From Staphylotrichum longicolle (Eukaryota > Ascomycota > Sordariomycetes > Sordariales > Chaetomiaceae): a DNA stretch of 64,000 nucleotides. Below are positions 1-9,879 of this stretch, one piece after another (position 1 is the stretch's first letter; every line of letters starts with the position of its first letter). The notes under the pieces are model-generated. The model was not told where the DNA came from. It did not search any database and saw only the letters and a list, made by a program, of their open reading frames with translations. The stretch covers positions 3,534,001 to 3,598,000 of the forward strand of contig JAHCVI010000004.1 in assembly GCA_019096155.1 (NCBI GenBank), given 5' to 3'. A program made the translations under genes and the position numbers.

Positions 1-924
1 GAGAAGATAAAAAGACCGAAATGACAATGGTGAAACAAGAAGGGAGAAAAGAAGATCACGATACAGGAAAATCCGAGTTGCGATAGTGGCATAGAGCAAA
101 CAAATCGCAACTGCTTAGACAAGGCAATTACCAGCTGATTCCAGCTCATTTAAGGGTGCGCAGAGTTCGTTTGCTTGCGCATGCCGGCTCATAGGTCACA
201 ATGCCTCAACACCTGAAGTGTACGTACTGTAAGTGTGAATGAATTTCATATGCACTGAGTGACAGTTTGACATGGCAGAGGAATGGGTTAAGGGGGCAAC
301 TTCTGCCAGAAGTTACACTGCCGATTAGCAGGTTAATAATGACCCATGAGTTTGGTGCTGCCTACTGTCTCGTCGACCAACGTATAGGCGCACCAGTTAC
401 AATCGAGATATCCAACTTTTGAATCTATCCCGAGCGTCCGACATTACGTCAATTCTCCTCAAGAGATGAACTAGACCAGATCGATGGTTAATATCTTTGT
501 CATGTGAGTGCCGTTGGGAGTGCCGGAGCACCGAGTTCAGCTGTCCCAGCTATAGTCTTCCATCCTATGGTAGCTCATCCGCCCAGATATGTCCTGGATG
601 GGGTACCGGTAAAATGCATGGAATTGACAACCCATCAAACTTGACCCTTCTGATAGGCCTGGATAATGTTGTCAATCTTTGCCCCACAGAGTCTTTATCA
701 TAGCCCGGCACTTGGCTTCCCCAGGTTTCAAGAAAGGTAAGTCGCGGGGATGGCGATGTCTTGTCGTCGGGGATTTTTTAAGGGACGGCGGCTACCCGCT
801 GCGGTCCGGTCCACTGAGTCCCCTTCTTGATTCTGTTGGCACTTTTGACGCTGTTATTCTGCACGTTTCTGTTTGCAGGCTTTCCTTGACTTACACCACA
901 AGAGACACATTGACAACGTACACG
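1..924. other. Intergenic, left edge
   Basis: No reading frame here has a recognisable domain or a plausible exon structure. The last ~200 bases are the promoter and 5' leader of the DUF1996 gene that starts at 925. I see no repeat or RNA gene. Confidence 0.6.
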
Positions 925-2390
925 ATGCTGTGGCTGGGCCTACTGTCGCTGCCCGCCGCCGTTCAGGCGCAGGGCTTTAGCACCACCATGTTGCGGTTCG
1001 GCTGCTCCCAGATCACCATTGACCGCATCGATCCGTACGTGTTCACAGATGATCATTGACGGAACACTGGCTAACTTTGCCTAGCCTTGTCGAGCCGGGC
1101 AGCATCCCCTCTGCTCACGTTCACCAGATCGTCGGCGGCGTATGTGGTCACGTCCCTTACTTCGGTCTCCTCACTCACACTAGCAGAATGCCTTCAACGC
1201 CTCAATGGCCGTGACCGACGTCTCCAAGCTCGCCAGCTGCACTTCCTGCACTTTCGACCAGGATCTCTCCAACTACTGGACCGCCAACGTCTACTTCCGG
1301 GCTCGCAACGGCACATTCAAGCGCGTGCCGCAGATGGTCAACGACGCCATCGGCGCCGCCAACGCCGGCATCACCGTGTACTACACCGCTCCCGGCCCCA
1401 ACTCGGTTACTGCCTTTAAGCCGGTGCGCTTTCACCCCTGAGATATCCGAGCGTCTCATAGGGGCCGCTACTAACACGAGACTTGCTAGGGCTTCCGCAT
1501 GTTCTCCGGGGACGTCGCTCGGCGCGCACCAACCAACCTGGGCAAAAAGATCCAAAGCTGCTTCCGCTGCTACACCGGGCCCAACTTTGGCGGCAACACG
1601 TACTCGCCCTGCTTTGACCCGCAGCGCGACACCGAGAGCTTCCCGAAGACGCCGTGCCCTGGCGGTATCCGGTCGAGCGTCATCTTCCCCATGTGCGTCA
1701 CTATCCGATCCTCTCTGTCAGGAATCCGTGAGTGTGAAGATGCTGACGTGCTGTGCATTTAGCTGTTGGGACGGGAAGAACCTTGACTCGCCCAATCACA
1801 TGGACCACGTCGCGCACCCCGTTGACGGCCCGGCCTCGTTTGCCGTGGTTGATGCCAAGTGCCCGTCGACCCACCCGGTCAAGATCCCGCAGGTGCACTA
1901 TGAGGTATGCACATCAGTGCTTCAAACTTGACTCAAAAAAGCACGGAAGCTGACAATGTTAGATTGTCTGGGACACGACCAAGTTCAACAACAAGGCCGA
2001 GTGGCCCGCGGACGGCTCGCAGCCATTCGTCCTGTCGACTGGTGATCCGTGAGTACCTACCTTTGACGCCCGGAACTCATGACGAATCCTGTACTGACGG
2101 ACAAAACCCAGCACTGGCTATGGACAACACGGCGACTACGTGTTTGGCTGGAGGGACGACTCTCTGCAGCATGCCATGGACAACCGCTGCTTCGGCCCCA
2201 CCTGCAAGGGCCTGACGACTCAGGGCTTTGACAAGGCCAACAAGTGCACTGTCAAGAGCGTTGTCAAGGAGGATAATGAAGGCTGTGAGTACCACCCCTG
2301 TTTCCATCTTGATAGGTCTTGAGTGGGTGGGTGCTAACGAAGTGGTGATTAGGGCTTACTGAGTTGCCGGGTGGTCATCACGTCATGTAG
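925..2390 (+). CDS. Secreted DUF1996-domain protein (copy 1)
   Basis: This gene encodes a small secreted protein of the fungal DUF1996 family, whose biochemical role is unknown. The start at 925 gives a hydrophobic signal peptide (MLWLGLLSLPAAVQAQ) followed directly by the family motif TTMLRFGCSQ. Seven introns fit by eye: 1035-1084, 1140-1186, about 1424-1489, 1693-1762, 1905-1962, 2049-2111 and 2285-2352. Their removal leaves one open frame. Visible family motifs are SNYWTANVYF, GFRMFSGD, SCFRCYTGPNF, CWDGKNLDSP, HPVKIPQ, ADGSQPFVLSTGD and YGQHGDYVFGW, ending in a short WLTELPG-type tail. Several paired cysteines suggest extracellular disulfides. A paralogue lies at 23094-24649 with the same gene plan but without the first two introns. 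The frame is intact. Confidence 0.88.
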
Positions 2391-3837
2391 GACAGAGGTG
2401 GGGTGTGTGTATACTTGATTGAAGGCTTTGGGCCTGGTAAAGTGAAACTGATGTGCTGTTGCTTGATCCGCTGGCACTTTCATAGTGTGATGATGGGATT
2501 TGAGAATGTTCAAGTATCGCTGTACAACTAGGATATCCAAGAATCCAGACTGCAGCGCCCTCGCACAACCGGTACAAGCGTCGTCATGACCCCGAAGTCA
2601 TCAGTTTGATCGAATTTGGTAATGTTGACGCTGAGAGTTTGCACCTTGGGTTGGGCGTCTAAGTAGGTACCTAGGTGCCTAGGTACTTGGACAGCTTCAG
2701 AATCAGACTTCAAGTGTTCAACCACACAACAACTGCTGCCCCCAATTCATGTTCTTGGTAAGCCGCACTCTAATGCTCGCTAGAGAGAGTGTAGGCAGAA
2801 GTCATTGCAAGGATAGTCGCCGGGTGTTCAGGCTGCCCCAAAATGGCCCCTTACGTAGAGTTTTCTATGAAGCGCGGACTAGACAGCTGAAGTGAAATCC
2901 TCAACGGAGGCTGACATGATCGAGGCACCGCGATGTACTTCATAACTTTTATGGTCGTCTCACATCTCGATGGTTTGCGGGCCTCGAGTTGAGGACTCCG
3001 ACACCAGGTTTTATTTGACCTGTGTCGAGATCTGAACGGAACCAGAGCCCCCGGGTTGCATGGATCAACCGCGTGTTGGAATTGCATCTTGGTATCTTTC
3101 GAGGAGAGTCCGAATAGGGTTCAGTCCTGGACGACGTCGATGTATGTTAAGTTTCACCCGTATCCGGGGTTGTCATCGCCGCCGTGACCCATTTGCCGTG
3201 TTCAAGAGCCGACGTGGGATTTGGATAAATTACCTACAGACTCGGTACCGCCTTGGCACATGAAGCGGCTCTGGGAGCAAGGTTGCAGTCTCAGATCAAA
3301 CTGCAGCTAATAGCTGAAATAGGCAAGCTGAGCATTGCCAAGCATGTCTGGGCAAAAGATGTCTTCGATACAGTCGCAACAGAACCTCCGCGCCACCTTT
3401 CAAAGCGTCTGGGAGCAAAAGTCCGGTACGAAGTAGGGCGAGAAACATGGTCTCCAGCAGCATCAACTTCGGCGGCGACGGCACGATTAACCGGTGTGAC
3501 CACTGGCAGAGGACATCAGACGTTATGTCAAACTGGCTGCATCCGAGATATCCATGAGATTTTGGGGGCAAGTGAGTGTTACTGCTGGCCTTCCATATCT
3601 GACAGGATGTTTCCACCTCTTACATACTCTCCAAGCTCTCGCCACCTCTCTCCTTCTCCCCCTCAGCATAGCGCACAGAATTGGCCCATGTTGGTGCCCT
3701 AAATCCCAGCCAGCAGACGTGGTCCACGTGCGAACACGACATGCTCGCTCGTAATCACACAGGATGCCTGACATGATACCCGTCCGTAAAGACGGCCCAG
3801 CAAACTTTCCCGCAGCGCCCACCACTTTCAGAGCTCA
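2391..3837. other. Intergenic between DUF1996 and GH6
   Basis: This holds the 3' regions of two convergent genes. Open frames of up to 149 codons occur (for example 3253-3702), but none has a domain, start context or intron structure that I can support. Confidence 0.55.
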
Positions 3838-5282
3838 TTACAAGCACTGCGAGTACCACGGATTAGAGACTTTGCAGGTGCCCTGAGAGCAGCACGTCGC
3901 GCCGGACCAGCCCTGGCCGCCGCACTGTCCGTACATAGCAGCGCAGTTACCACCGCCGCCTGGAACAGCGGAGGTAGAAGTGCTGGGGACGGAAGAACTC
4001 GTCGGAGTAGGAGACGAGTTGCCGCCGCCGGCGCGAATGTCGGGGTGCGCGTTGGTGGTGAGCATCTGCGCGTAGGTATCGAACCAGGCTCCGGCTGCAG
4101 GAGCGCCAGACATGCCGCACGCGCCGTCGGACTCGCCACCGGGCTTGACCCAGACGATGGCATCGACATTGCCGTTGTTGGTATTGGTCGTGAAGGGCTG
4201 CCCGAAGCCCGAAGAGAGAGACGTTGCACACCACTCGCCCCATTCAGAGCGAGCTCCTGCGGGGCGAGCCGGCCCTGGTCGATGATGAAGTTGGTCGGGA
4301 GGCCGCGCTGTCTCAGGGCATTGGCGAGCGAGTTGGCGTAGCGAGACTCATCCGGCGAGGGGCTGCCCGCAGTGTAAGGCGGCGGGTTGTTGGTTTGGTA
4401 GGGGTTATAGTTGGAAACGTTGCTTGAGTACCCCCGAATGCGTGCGTTACTGCCCGCCTTTTGCATGATGGTGGCGACCTCGGCGGCGGCTAGCGAGTTG
4501 ATCGTCGATTAGCGAATGTTCTGTTGCGCACCAGATTGCACAACCGGCCAGACAAGTGGTGACCACCTAGTCAGGCAAGTCGGGTAGGAGAAAAAGCGAG
4601 AAAAACCATCAGACTTACTCAATGCGAGGTTGTCCGTCCAGCCAAGCCAACCGCCGTTGGCCACATCAAGGTAGAGATGGATGTTGCTGGCCTGGAGCTG
4701 CTGGATGGCGTAGGCAATGCCGTCCTGCTGGGGTCCACGGGCGTTGCGGCAGAAGCTGCTGGTGCCAGTGACCATGTTCCCCATGGCATCGGGCTCAAGA
4801 ATGACAGCAAACTGGACATCCGGTGCTGCCTTGAGCTTCTGAGCGAAGGGCAAGACGTACTCGTTGCGGTACCGGTTGAGGCCATTCTGGGCCAAGCTCA
4901 GCTCACCAGAAGAATGACCGGCGCTGCAGTCACGGTCGGGGATATTGTATAGGACGAGACCGACGATGGGTTTCTGGCCGCTGGCCTGGGCGGCACGAGC
5001 GCCGCGGATGGCATCGTCGATATCGCGGAGCAGGGAAATGTTGGAGATCCAGACAAAGCTGCCGACGTTATTCTGCACGTACTGCACCTTGGCGGCATTG
5101 GTCTGATCTCCACGGGACAAGAAGGCCTGGCGAGTCTGTTGGAGCGACTGGCTGTACTTGGGGTTGACGTACAGGGTGCGGCCAGAGAAGGGGTTGCCAG
5201 ACTGGCGCGGCTCAAGCTCAGGAAGGGCCGAGGAAGCGCAGGTGGCGAGTAAGCCGGCGAGGACAGGAAACGCGGAACGCAT
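3838..5282 (-). CDS. GH6 cellobiohydrolase with C-terminal CBM1 (one frameshift)
   Basis: A secreted cellulase of glycoside hydrolase family 6, which cleaves cellobiose from the non-reducing ends of cellulose. The start at 5282 gives a signal peptide ([19 protein letters not shown]). The catalytic domain follows with IPDRDCSAG and ILEPDAMGN, which carry the catalytic-region aspartates, then [19 protein letters not shown] and VWVKPGGE. One intron (4618-4490) joins DNLAL to [10 protein letters not shown]. After a Ser/Thr-rich linker, a CBM1 cellulose-binding module ([15 protein letters not shown] to YSQCL) forms the C-terminus. Most characterised GH6 cellobiohydrolases carry CBM1 at the N-terminus instead. 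Between DQGR and EWGEWC (about 4245-4265) the frame slips by one. Adding one base restores a continuous GH6 domain, so this is either a sequence error or a recent mutation. It is divergent from the GH7 gene. Confidence 0.87.
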
Positions 5283-5371
5283 CTTGACGCGTACTGCTGC
5301 TACTGGGTTATGCTGATCAGGGTATCCAGCCAGAGCACCTACGACCGGCCATCAGCGTGAGCAGTTGTACC

Positions 5372-5377
5372 TTTATA
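5372..5377 (-). promoter_or_regulatory. TATA box of the GH6 gene
   Basis: TATAAA on the minus strand, about 90 bases upstream of the GH6 start codon. This is the usual placement for strongly expressed fungal secreted enzymes. Confidence 0.55.
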
Positions 5378-5528
5378 CCACAATGATCAATCCATGTGTA
5401 GAATCCGCCATCCGTTCCCTTTTGGTTATCGTCTCGGAGGATTCCCCGTGGGTTCAGAATGTGGCTCGGACAGGAACCCGGTTCCCAGTGACTGAGCGGA
5501 GTTCTGCAGTTCTACGTCCATGTGAGCG

Positions 5529-5556
5529 CCAGCTCGGCGGTACCAGCTCGGCGGTA
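5529..5556. repeat. Perfect tandem 14-mer in cellulase promoter
   Basis: The unit CCAGCTCGGCGGTA occurs twice in immediate succession and is followed by the start of a third copy (CC). It lies midway between the two cellulase starts. A double binding site or a simple slippage duplication are both possible. Confidence 0.8.
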
Positions 5557-5702
5557 CCACATCACATTATGCCCCTAGGGCTGCGAACCGGCCTGCTGAC
5601 GCCGATATTCCGGTGCGGAGGAACCTGCCGCACCCCGATGGGAACTGGTGACTGACGGCGCCGCGGGCCCATGTATTTTGCTCTGGAAATCATGATGCTT
5701 CA

Positions 5703-5744
5703 CGGAGGTACACTGCCGCTTTTCCGCAGCCGCGGTGTACTCCG
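5703..5744. repeat. Imperfect inverted repeat in cellulase promoter
   Basis: The left arm CGGAGGTACACTGC and the right arm GCGGTGTACTCCG are reverse complements apart from one gap and one mismatch, and are separated by about 15 bases. CGG-type half-sites at both ends recall binding sites of fungal Zn2Cys6 regulators; that link is an inference. Confidence 0.5.
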
Positions 5745-6181
5745 TTCATGCACCGGAAGGCAACCACCTGCCGTTTACCTCATGTGAGCCGCTCCAATCA
5801 CCTCTGTAGAGTGACACTCAAGTGGCTTGGAATGTGGGTTTTACGCCTTGGCTCTCACCCCGGGCTGCTCGGTTTGTAAACTTTTGTCAAAGCCGGTGGG
5901 GTTGTAATCCTGCGGGGTTCTCAGGGGCACGCCCAAGCGAGAGTGACCAGCTTGGGCCGTGCAGTGTCTTGGCTACGCAGGACAATGAGTAATATACGGA
6001 GGCACTCTCCGGATGTCTTGCCGGGGTCATGTCCCTAGGGTTAAGAGACATTCGCAGGCCAGGTACTGTACCCATATTTTCACGGTACGATCTCCGGTCG
6101 TTTACGGCTTGACGGCCAGTTGGGTGGATGAGGTGCATATTTGGCCGAGAAAGTTACCGGTACATGACAGAGTACTACATG

Positions 6182-6189
6182 TATATAAA
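6182..6189 (+). promoter_or_regulatory. TATA box of the GH7 gene
   Basis: TATATAAA lies about 93 bases upstream of the GH7 ATG at 6282, mirroring the spacing of the GH6 TATA box on the other side. Confidence 0.6.
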
Positions 6190-6281
6190 GCAAGGCAGGC
6201 GGCGGAGGGATTCAGAGCTGGGTCGGCGTGCTCACCGTGTCTGCAACTTTATCACCAGCTTCTTCTGCGTTTCCCTTCAGA

Positions 6282-7556
6282 ATGTCTTCGGCTTCCCTAC
6301 TCGCTTTCGTTGCTGCCCTCACGGGTGTGGCTCACGCTCAGAGCGTCGGCCCTTCCGCGGAGAATCACCCCGCCTGACGACTTGGAAGTGCACCACCAAT
6401 GGTGGATGTACGCCCATAACACGGCCGTAGTCATCGCCCTTGCCCATCCGGTCTATCAACGGAACAACCCTGCCATCAACTGTGGTGATTGGGGAATCCG
6501 CCTAACGCGACTATTTGCCCAGACCCAGCGACATGCCAGGAGAACTGCATCATGGACGGGATTCCGAACTATGGAGATTATGGAATCTTCACTGAGGGAG
6601 GTGCCCTGACATTGAAGCAGCTCCGCCCTGACGCTCCCTCGCTAGTCCCAGGGTCTACCTACTCTCTGAGGGCGAGGACACCTACGAGATGCTGAAGCTC
6701 ACCGGCCAGGAGATCAGCTTCGATGTCGATGTTTCCAAGTTGCCGTGCGGCATGAATGGCGCACTGTATCTCTCAGAGATGGAGGAGGACGGGGGCAAGA
6801 GCGAGCTCAACACCGGAGGTGCCTACTACGGCACCGGATACTGTGATGCTCAGTGCTTTACCACGCCTTTCATCAACGGCGAGCCCAACATCGAGGGCAA
6901 GGGCTCTTGCTGCAACGAACTGGACATTTGGGAGGCCAACATGCCGGCTACCTGCATCGCACCTCACACCTGTGGGCGCCCTGGCTTGTTCAAATGCGAG
7001 GGCCAAGAGTGCGAATTCGAAGGCCTTTGCGACAAGTGGGGATGCACTTACAAACCCTACGCCCTCGGCAACCCCAACTACTACGGCCCTGGGGCAAACT
7101 TCACCGTGGATACCTCTCGGCCATTCACGGTTGTCACCCAGTTCCCTGTCGACCAAGAGGGAGTCCTCCAAGAGATCAAGAGAATCTACGTTCAGGACGG
7201 CCGCTCGATTCCGCAGGCGCCCGTCAAGCTTGACAACCTCCCCTCGGGCAATTCCATGACCCAGCAGTTTTGCGACGCCACCCCTGGCCAGACTCGCAAG
7301 TTCAATGAGCTTGGTGGTATGAAGGCATGGCGAGGCCATGTCTCGAGGCATGGTTCTCGCAATGAGCATCTGGTGGGATGAGGGCGGCAACATGAACTGG
7401 CTCGACTCCCCGCCTTGCAGCGAGACGGAGGGCGCGCCTTCAAACATTCGCAAGGTCCAACCCGACCCGACTGTTGTCTTCAGCAACATCAAGTGGGGTG
7501 ATATTGGCTCTACTTTCAAGGGCAAGCCACCTGCGTGCAAGCGCCGCGTTGTCTAA
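6282..7556 (+). CDS. GH7 cellulase, endoglucanase-like (six frame breaks)
   Basis: A secreted glycoside hydrolase family 7 protein that cleaves beta-1,4-glucan with retention. The ATG at 6282 starts a signal peptide ([20 protein letters not shown]). The domain then runs through [44 protein letters not shown], the catalytic signature ELDIWEAN (E-x-D-x-x-E), [16 protein letters not shown] disulfide motifs and [12 protein letters not shown]. Total span (~425 codons) matches a GH7 endoglucanase without CBM1 and without introns. The frame shifts near 6370, 6421, 6496, 6650 and twice near 7323-7332. Every shift has the sign of a lost base, several in runs of C or A, and no missense loss of a catalytic residue is seen. 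This looks like sequence error more than a pseudogene, but decay cannot be excluded. Confidence 0.85.
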
Positions 7557-8251
7557 TGGTCGTGCTTTACTGCTCCACAATGTACGGGACTTATTGAGAC
7601 GAGCGGGCGCATTTGGGGAAAGGAAATTCGATGTTCATGGCCTGGAGCCGCACTGAGTGGCTGGCGGTTTATATGGGCGTCTCAAGGCCATTGCGGATAG
7701 AATGTACAGATACCTTGTTGTATGTCAATTCTCAAACGATCTGCTTTTCAGATATGACCCTGAATTTACCCTACCTAAAGAGAAGTTGCTTGGATTACCT
7801 CGGTCCGTAGCCCCAAGCGAACTCAGGTTTGTGATGCCATCCCAAGACCGGGTCTCCTCGGTGAAATCGATGCCTTCATTTGAAGTGCCTCGTCATGTTA
7901 GAATGCATGTGCACGACAAGGTCCCTGGCAGAATGTTTTCGCACCCTCATGTTGAAAAGTGGATCTCCCCGATTGCCAGTTGCAAGTCTGGCGTTGTCCG
8001 GGCCCCGGATTTCGGCAATCCCCTATCAGTGGAAATCCGGGCGGTGACTCGTGTGATCGACGAGATAACGAACCTCCCGACATGTAACAACCATTTCCAT
8101 AGATAACGAAATAACCCGACTTGAGGATATAAGCCGCCCGATGGTTCCCCGGCGATATCAACTTGCCTCAGTACCATCTCTCTTCATTTTTATTGAGACG
8201 CCATCCTCCTAGACGTTAGCACGAGAACATCTCCAGTTCATCACCACTACA
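7557..8251. other. Intergenic between GH7 and dioxygenase
   Basis: GH7 3' region followed by the promoter of the dioxygenase. The open frames here (for example 7657-8106) have no recognisable content. No repeat was seen. Confidence 0.6.
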
Positions 8252-9551
8252 ATGCCTTCAGCCACCAGACCTGTCATTCAGCCACTGGCTCAACGCGAAG
8301 GCTCCGAGCTTAGCATTGGCGCCATGGTGACAGGGATCGACGTCGAGAACTTCTCTGGTGAGTACATCATGCTATGAAAGACCAAAGTGTCTCTCTGGAG
8401 GACATCATGGTGTGAAGTTCAAAAAAAAAGTGGGAGATCACCCGTCAAATCGGTAACCTCCTTGGTAAGGCCACCCATCCATCCAAAAGTTACTCGGACA
8501 GACACCGCTGACCCATCATGCCAAGACGCCGACTTTGCGCTCCTCCGTACCGCGCTCTTCACGCACCAAGTCCTGGTAATCAAGAACCAATCCCACGCCT
8601 CCCCGGCGGCCCAGTTCGCCCTCACCCACCGCTTCGACCCCGCCGCGCCCGCCTGCTACGGCCACGGCAAGACAGTCGACTCCAAGCGCAGCATCCTCCA
8701 CCCGGACCTCAAGACAATCCCCCACCAGCCTCAGGTCCAGGTCATCGGCAATGGCTTCGTCCCCTCGTACGAGGGGCTCGAGAACATCCGCCTGCGCCAC
8801 CCACACCACCGCACCTTCCACGCCACCGCCGTCCCCGACGCCGACGACCTCACCCACACCCGCTTCTACCGCTGGCACATCGACGCCGCTCTCTACGGCG
8901 CCGCCCTGGCCCCGCCTGTGGTCACCACCCTGCTGGCCGTGCGCGTGCCCAAGGGGCGAAGGCAGACCTGCGTGTACGAAGACCACGGGAGCGACGCCGG
9001 CGACACCCTGGACGTCCCCCTCGGCACCACCGCGTTCGCCTCGGGCGAGGCCATGTACGACCTCCTCTCCGAGGAGGACAAGGCGTTCGCGCGGACGACC
9101 CGGGTCGAGTACGCGCCCCACCCGTACGTGTGGATGTCGGCGGCGCGGTCGCGGGCGGACGGGCTGGGGCTGGTGAGCGAGGGGCGGGAGGTGCCGCTGG
9201 CGCAGTTGCCGCCGTTCGAGCGCGGGGAGGTGCAGATCCTGCCGATGTGCTGGCGGAACGAGGTCACGGGTCGGCTGGCGCTGCAGGTGCACCCGTCGGC
9301 GGTGAGGAGGCTGCACCTGGGGGACGGGAGTGTGGTGGAGGACCTGGAGGAGGTGAGGGGATTGCGCACCGGCTGCAGAGGCCGGGTATTGGACCTGCGC
9401 GGGTCTACGCGCATGACTGGGAGGAAGGGGATCTGGTGGTTTTTCATAACAGGGCGTGCTGCACTCGGTGGTGGGAGCGTTCCGGAGGACGAGGTGCGGC
9501 TGTTTCGGCAGTAATGTGGCTGGGAGCGCATTTCCAAAGGGGCCGGAGTAA
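8252..9551 (+). CDS. TauD/TfdA-type Fe(II)/2-oxoglutarate dioxygenase (C-terminal frame breaks)
   Basis: A cytosolic non-haem iron dioxygenase of the taurine/sulfonate (TauD) family, which hydroxylates substrates using 2-oxoglutarate and oxygen. The ATG at 8252 opens MPSATRPVIQPLAQREG and leads into GAMVTGIDVENFS. An intron (about 8358-8525) joins to DADFALLRTALFTHQVLVIKNQ. The iron-binding H-x-D is RWHIDAA, and the distal His lies in FHNRGVLHSVV, which is visible only across a frame break. The last 200 bases change frame near 9360, 9453, 9465 and 9512. Each shift is repaired by one or two added bases and then yields the normal family end (VYAHDWEEGDLVVFHN, EDEVRLFRQ, NVAGS). Without repair the protein would lose part of its active site. 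Substrate unknown. Confidence 0.8.
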
Positions 9552-9879
9552 AGGGGTTCTCTGATTCATGCCTCCTATGACTAGTATCCATTGATTACTT
9601 TGATCTAAGGTAGTTATTTCGTCAAGTTATTCCACAGCGCAATGTTGTACCCCGAATCCTGATTTGAATCATGACAACGAGGCTGAAGCTAAGGTAGGTT
9701 GGAATTGGATTAAACTAAATAAGCTATACTCGCGAAGAGGAGAGACCACGAAGAAAACAGCAAGATGTTAGGGTCTAAGTACCAAACGAGCAGACCTTGG
9801 ATAGCTTCCGAACCGGCATCATATGTGCGTTCCCATTTATCCACATGGACTGTACCTCACTCAACCTGCGTGCTTCCAT
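9552..9879. other. Convergent 3' region
   Basis: Short AT-richer stretch between the convergent dioxygenase and S8-peptidase genes. It probably contains both 3' untranslated regions. Nothing else was seen. Confidence 0.6.

Larger units (their letters stand above)
5283..6281. other. Shared promoter region of divergent GH6 and GH7 cellulases
   Basis: A 1-kb region separates the two divergent cellulase genes. It contains a TATA box for each side, a perfect tandem 14-mer (5529-5556) and an imperfect inverted repeat (5703-5744). Both genes could be co-regulated from here. I did not find a clear GGCTAA (Xyr1/XlnR) site by eye. Confidence 0.6.

Noticed and set aside
3253..3702. 149-codon open frame between DUF1996 and GH6
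   Set aside because: No domain, signal peptide or splice pattern, and similar open frames exist on the other strand.
8516..9316. 266-codon antisense open frame across the dioxygenase
   Set aside because: It is compositionally an artefact of GC-rich third codon positions (runs of R, P, G, V), with no domain, and the opposite strand carries a clear TauD-type protein.
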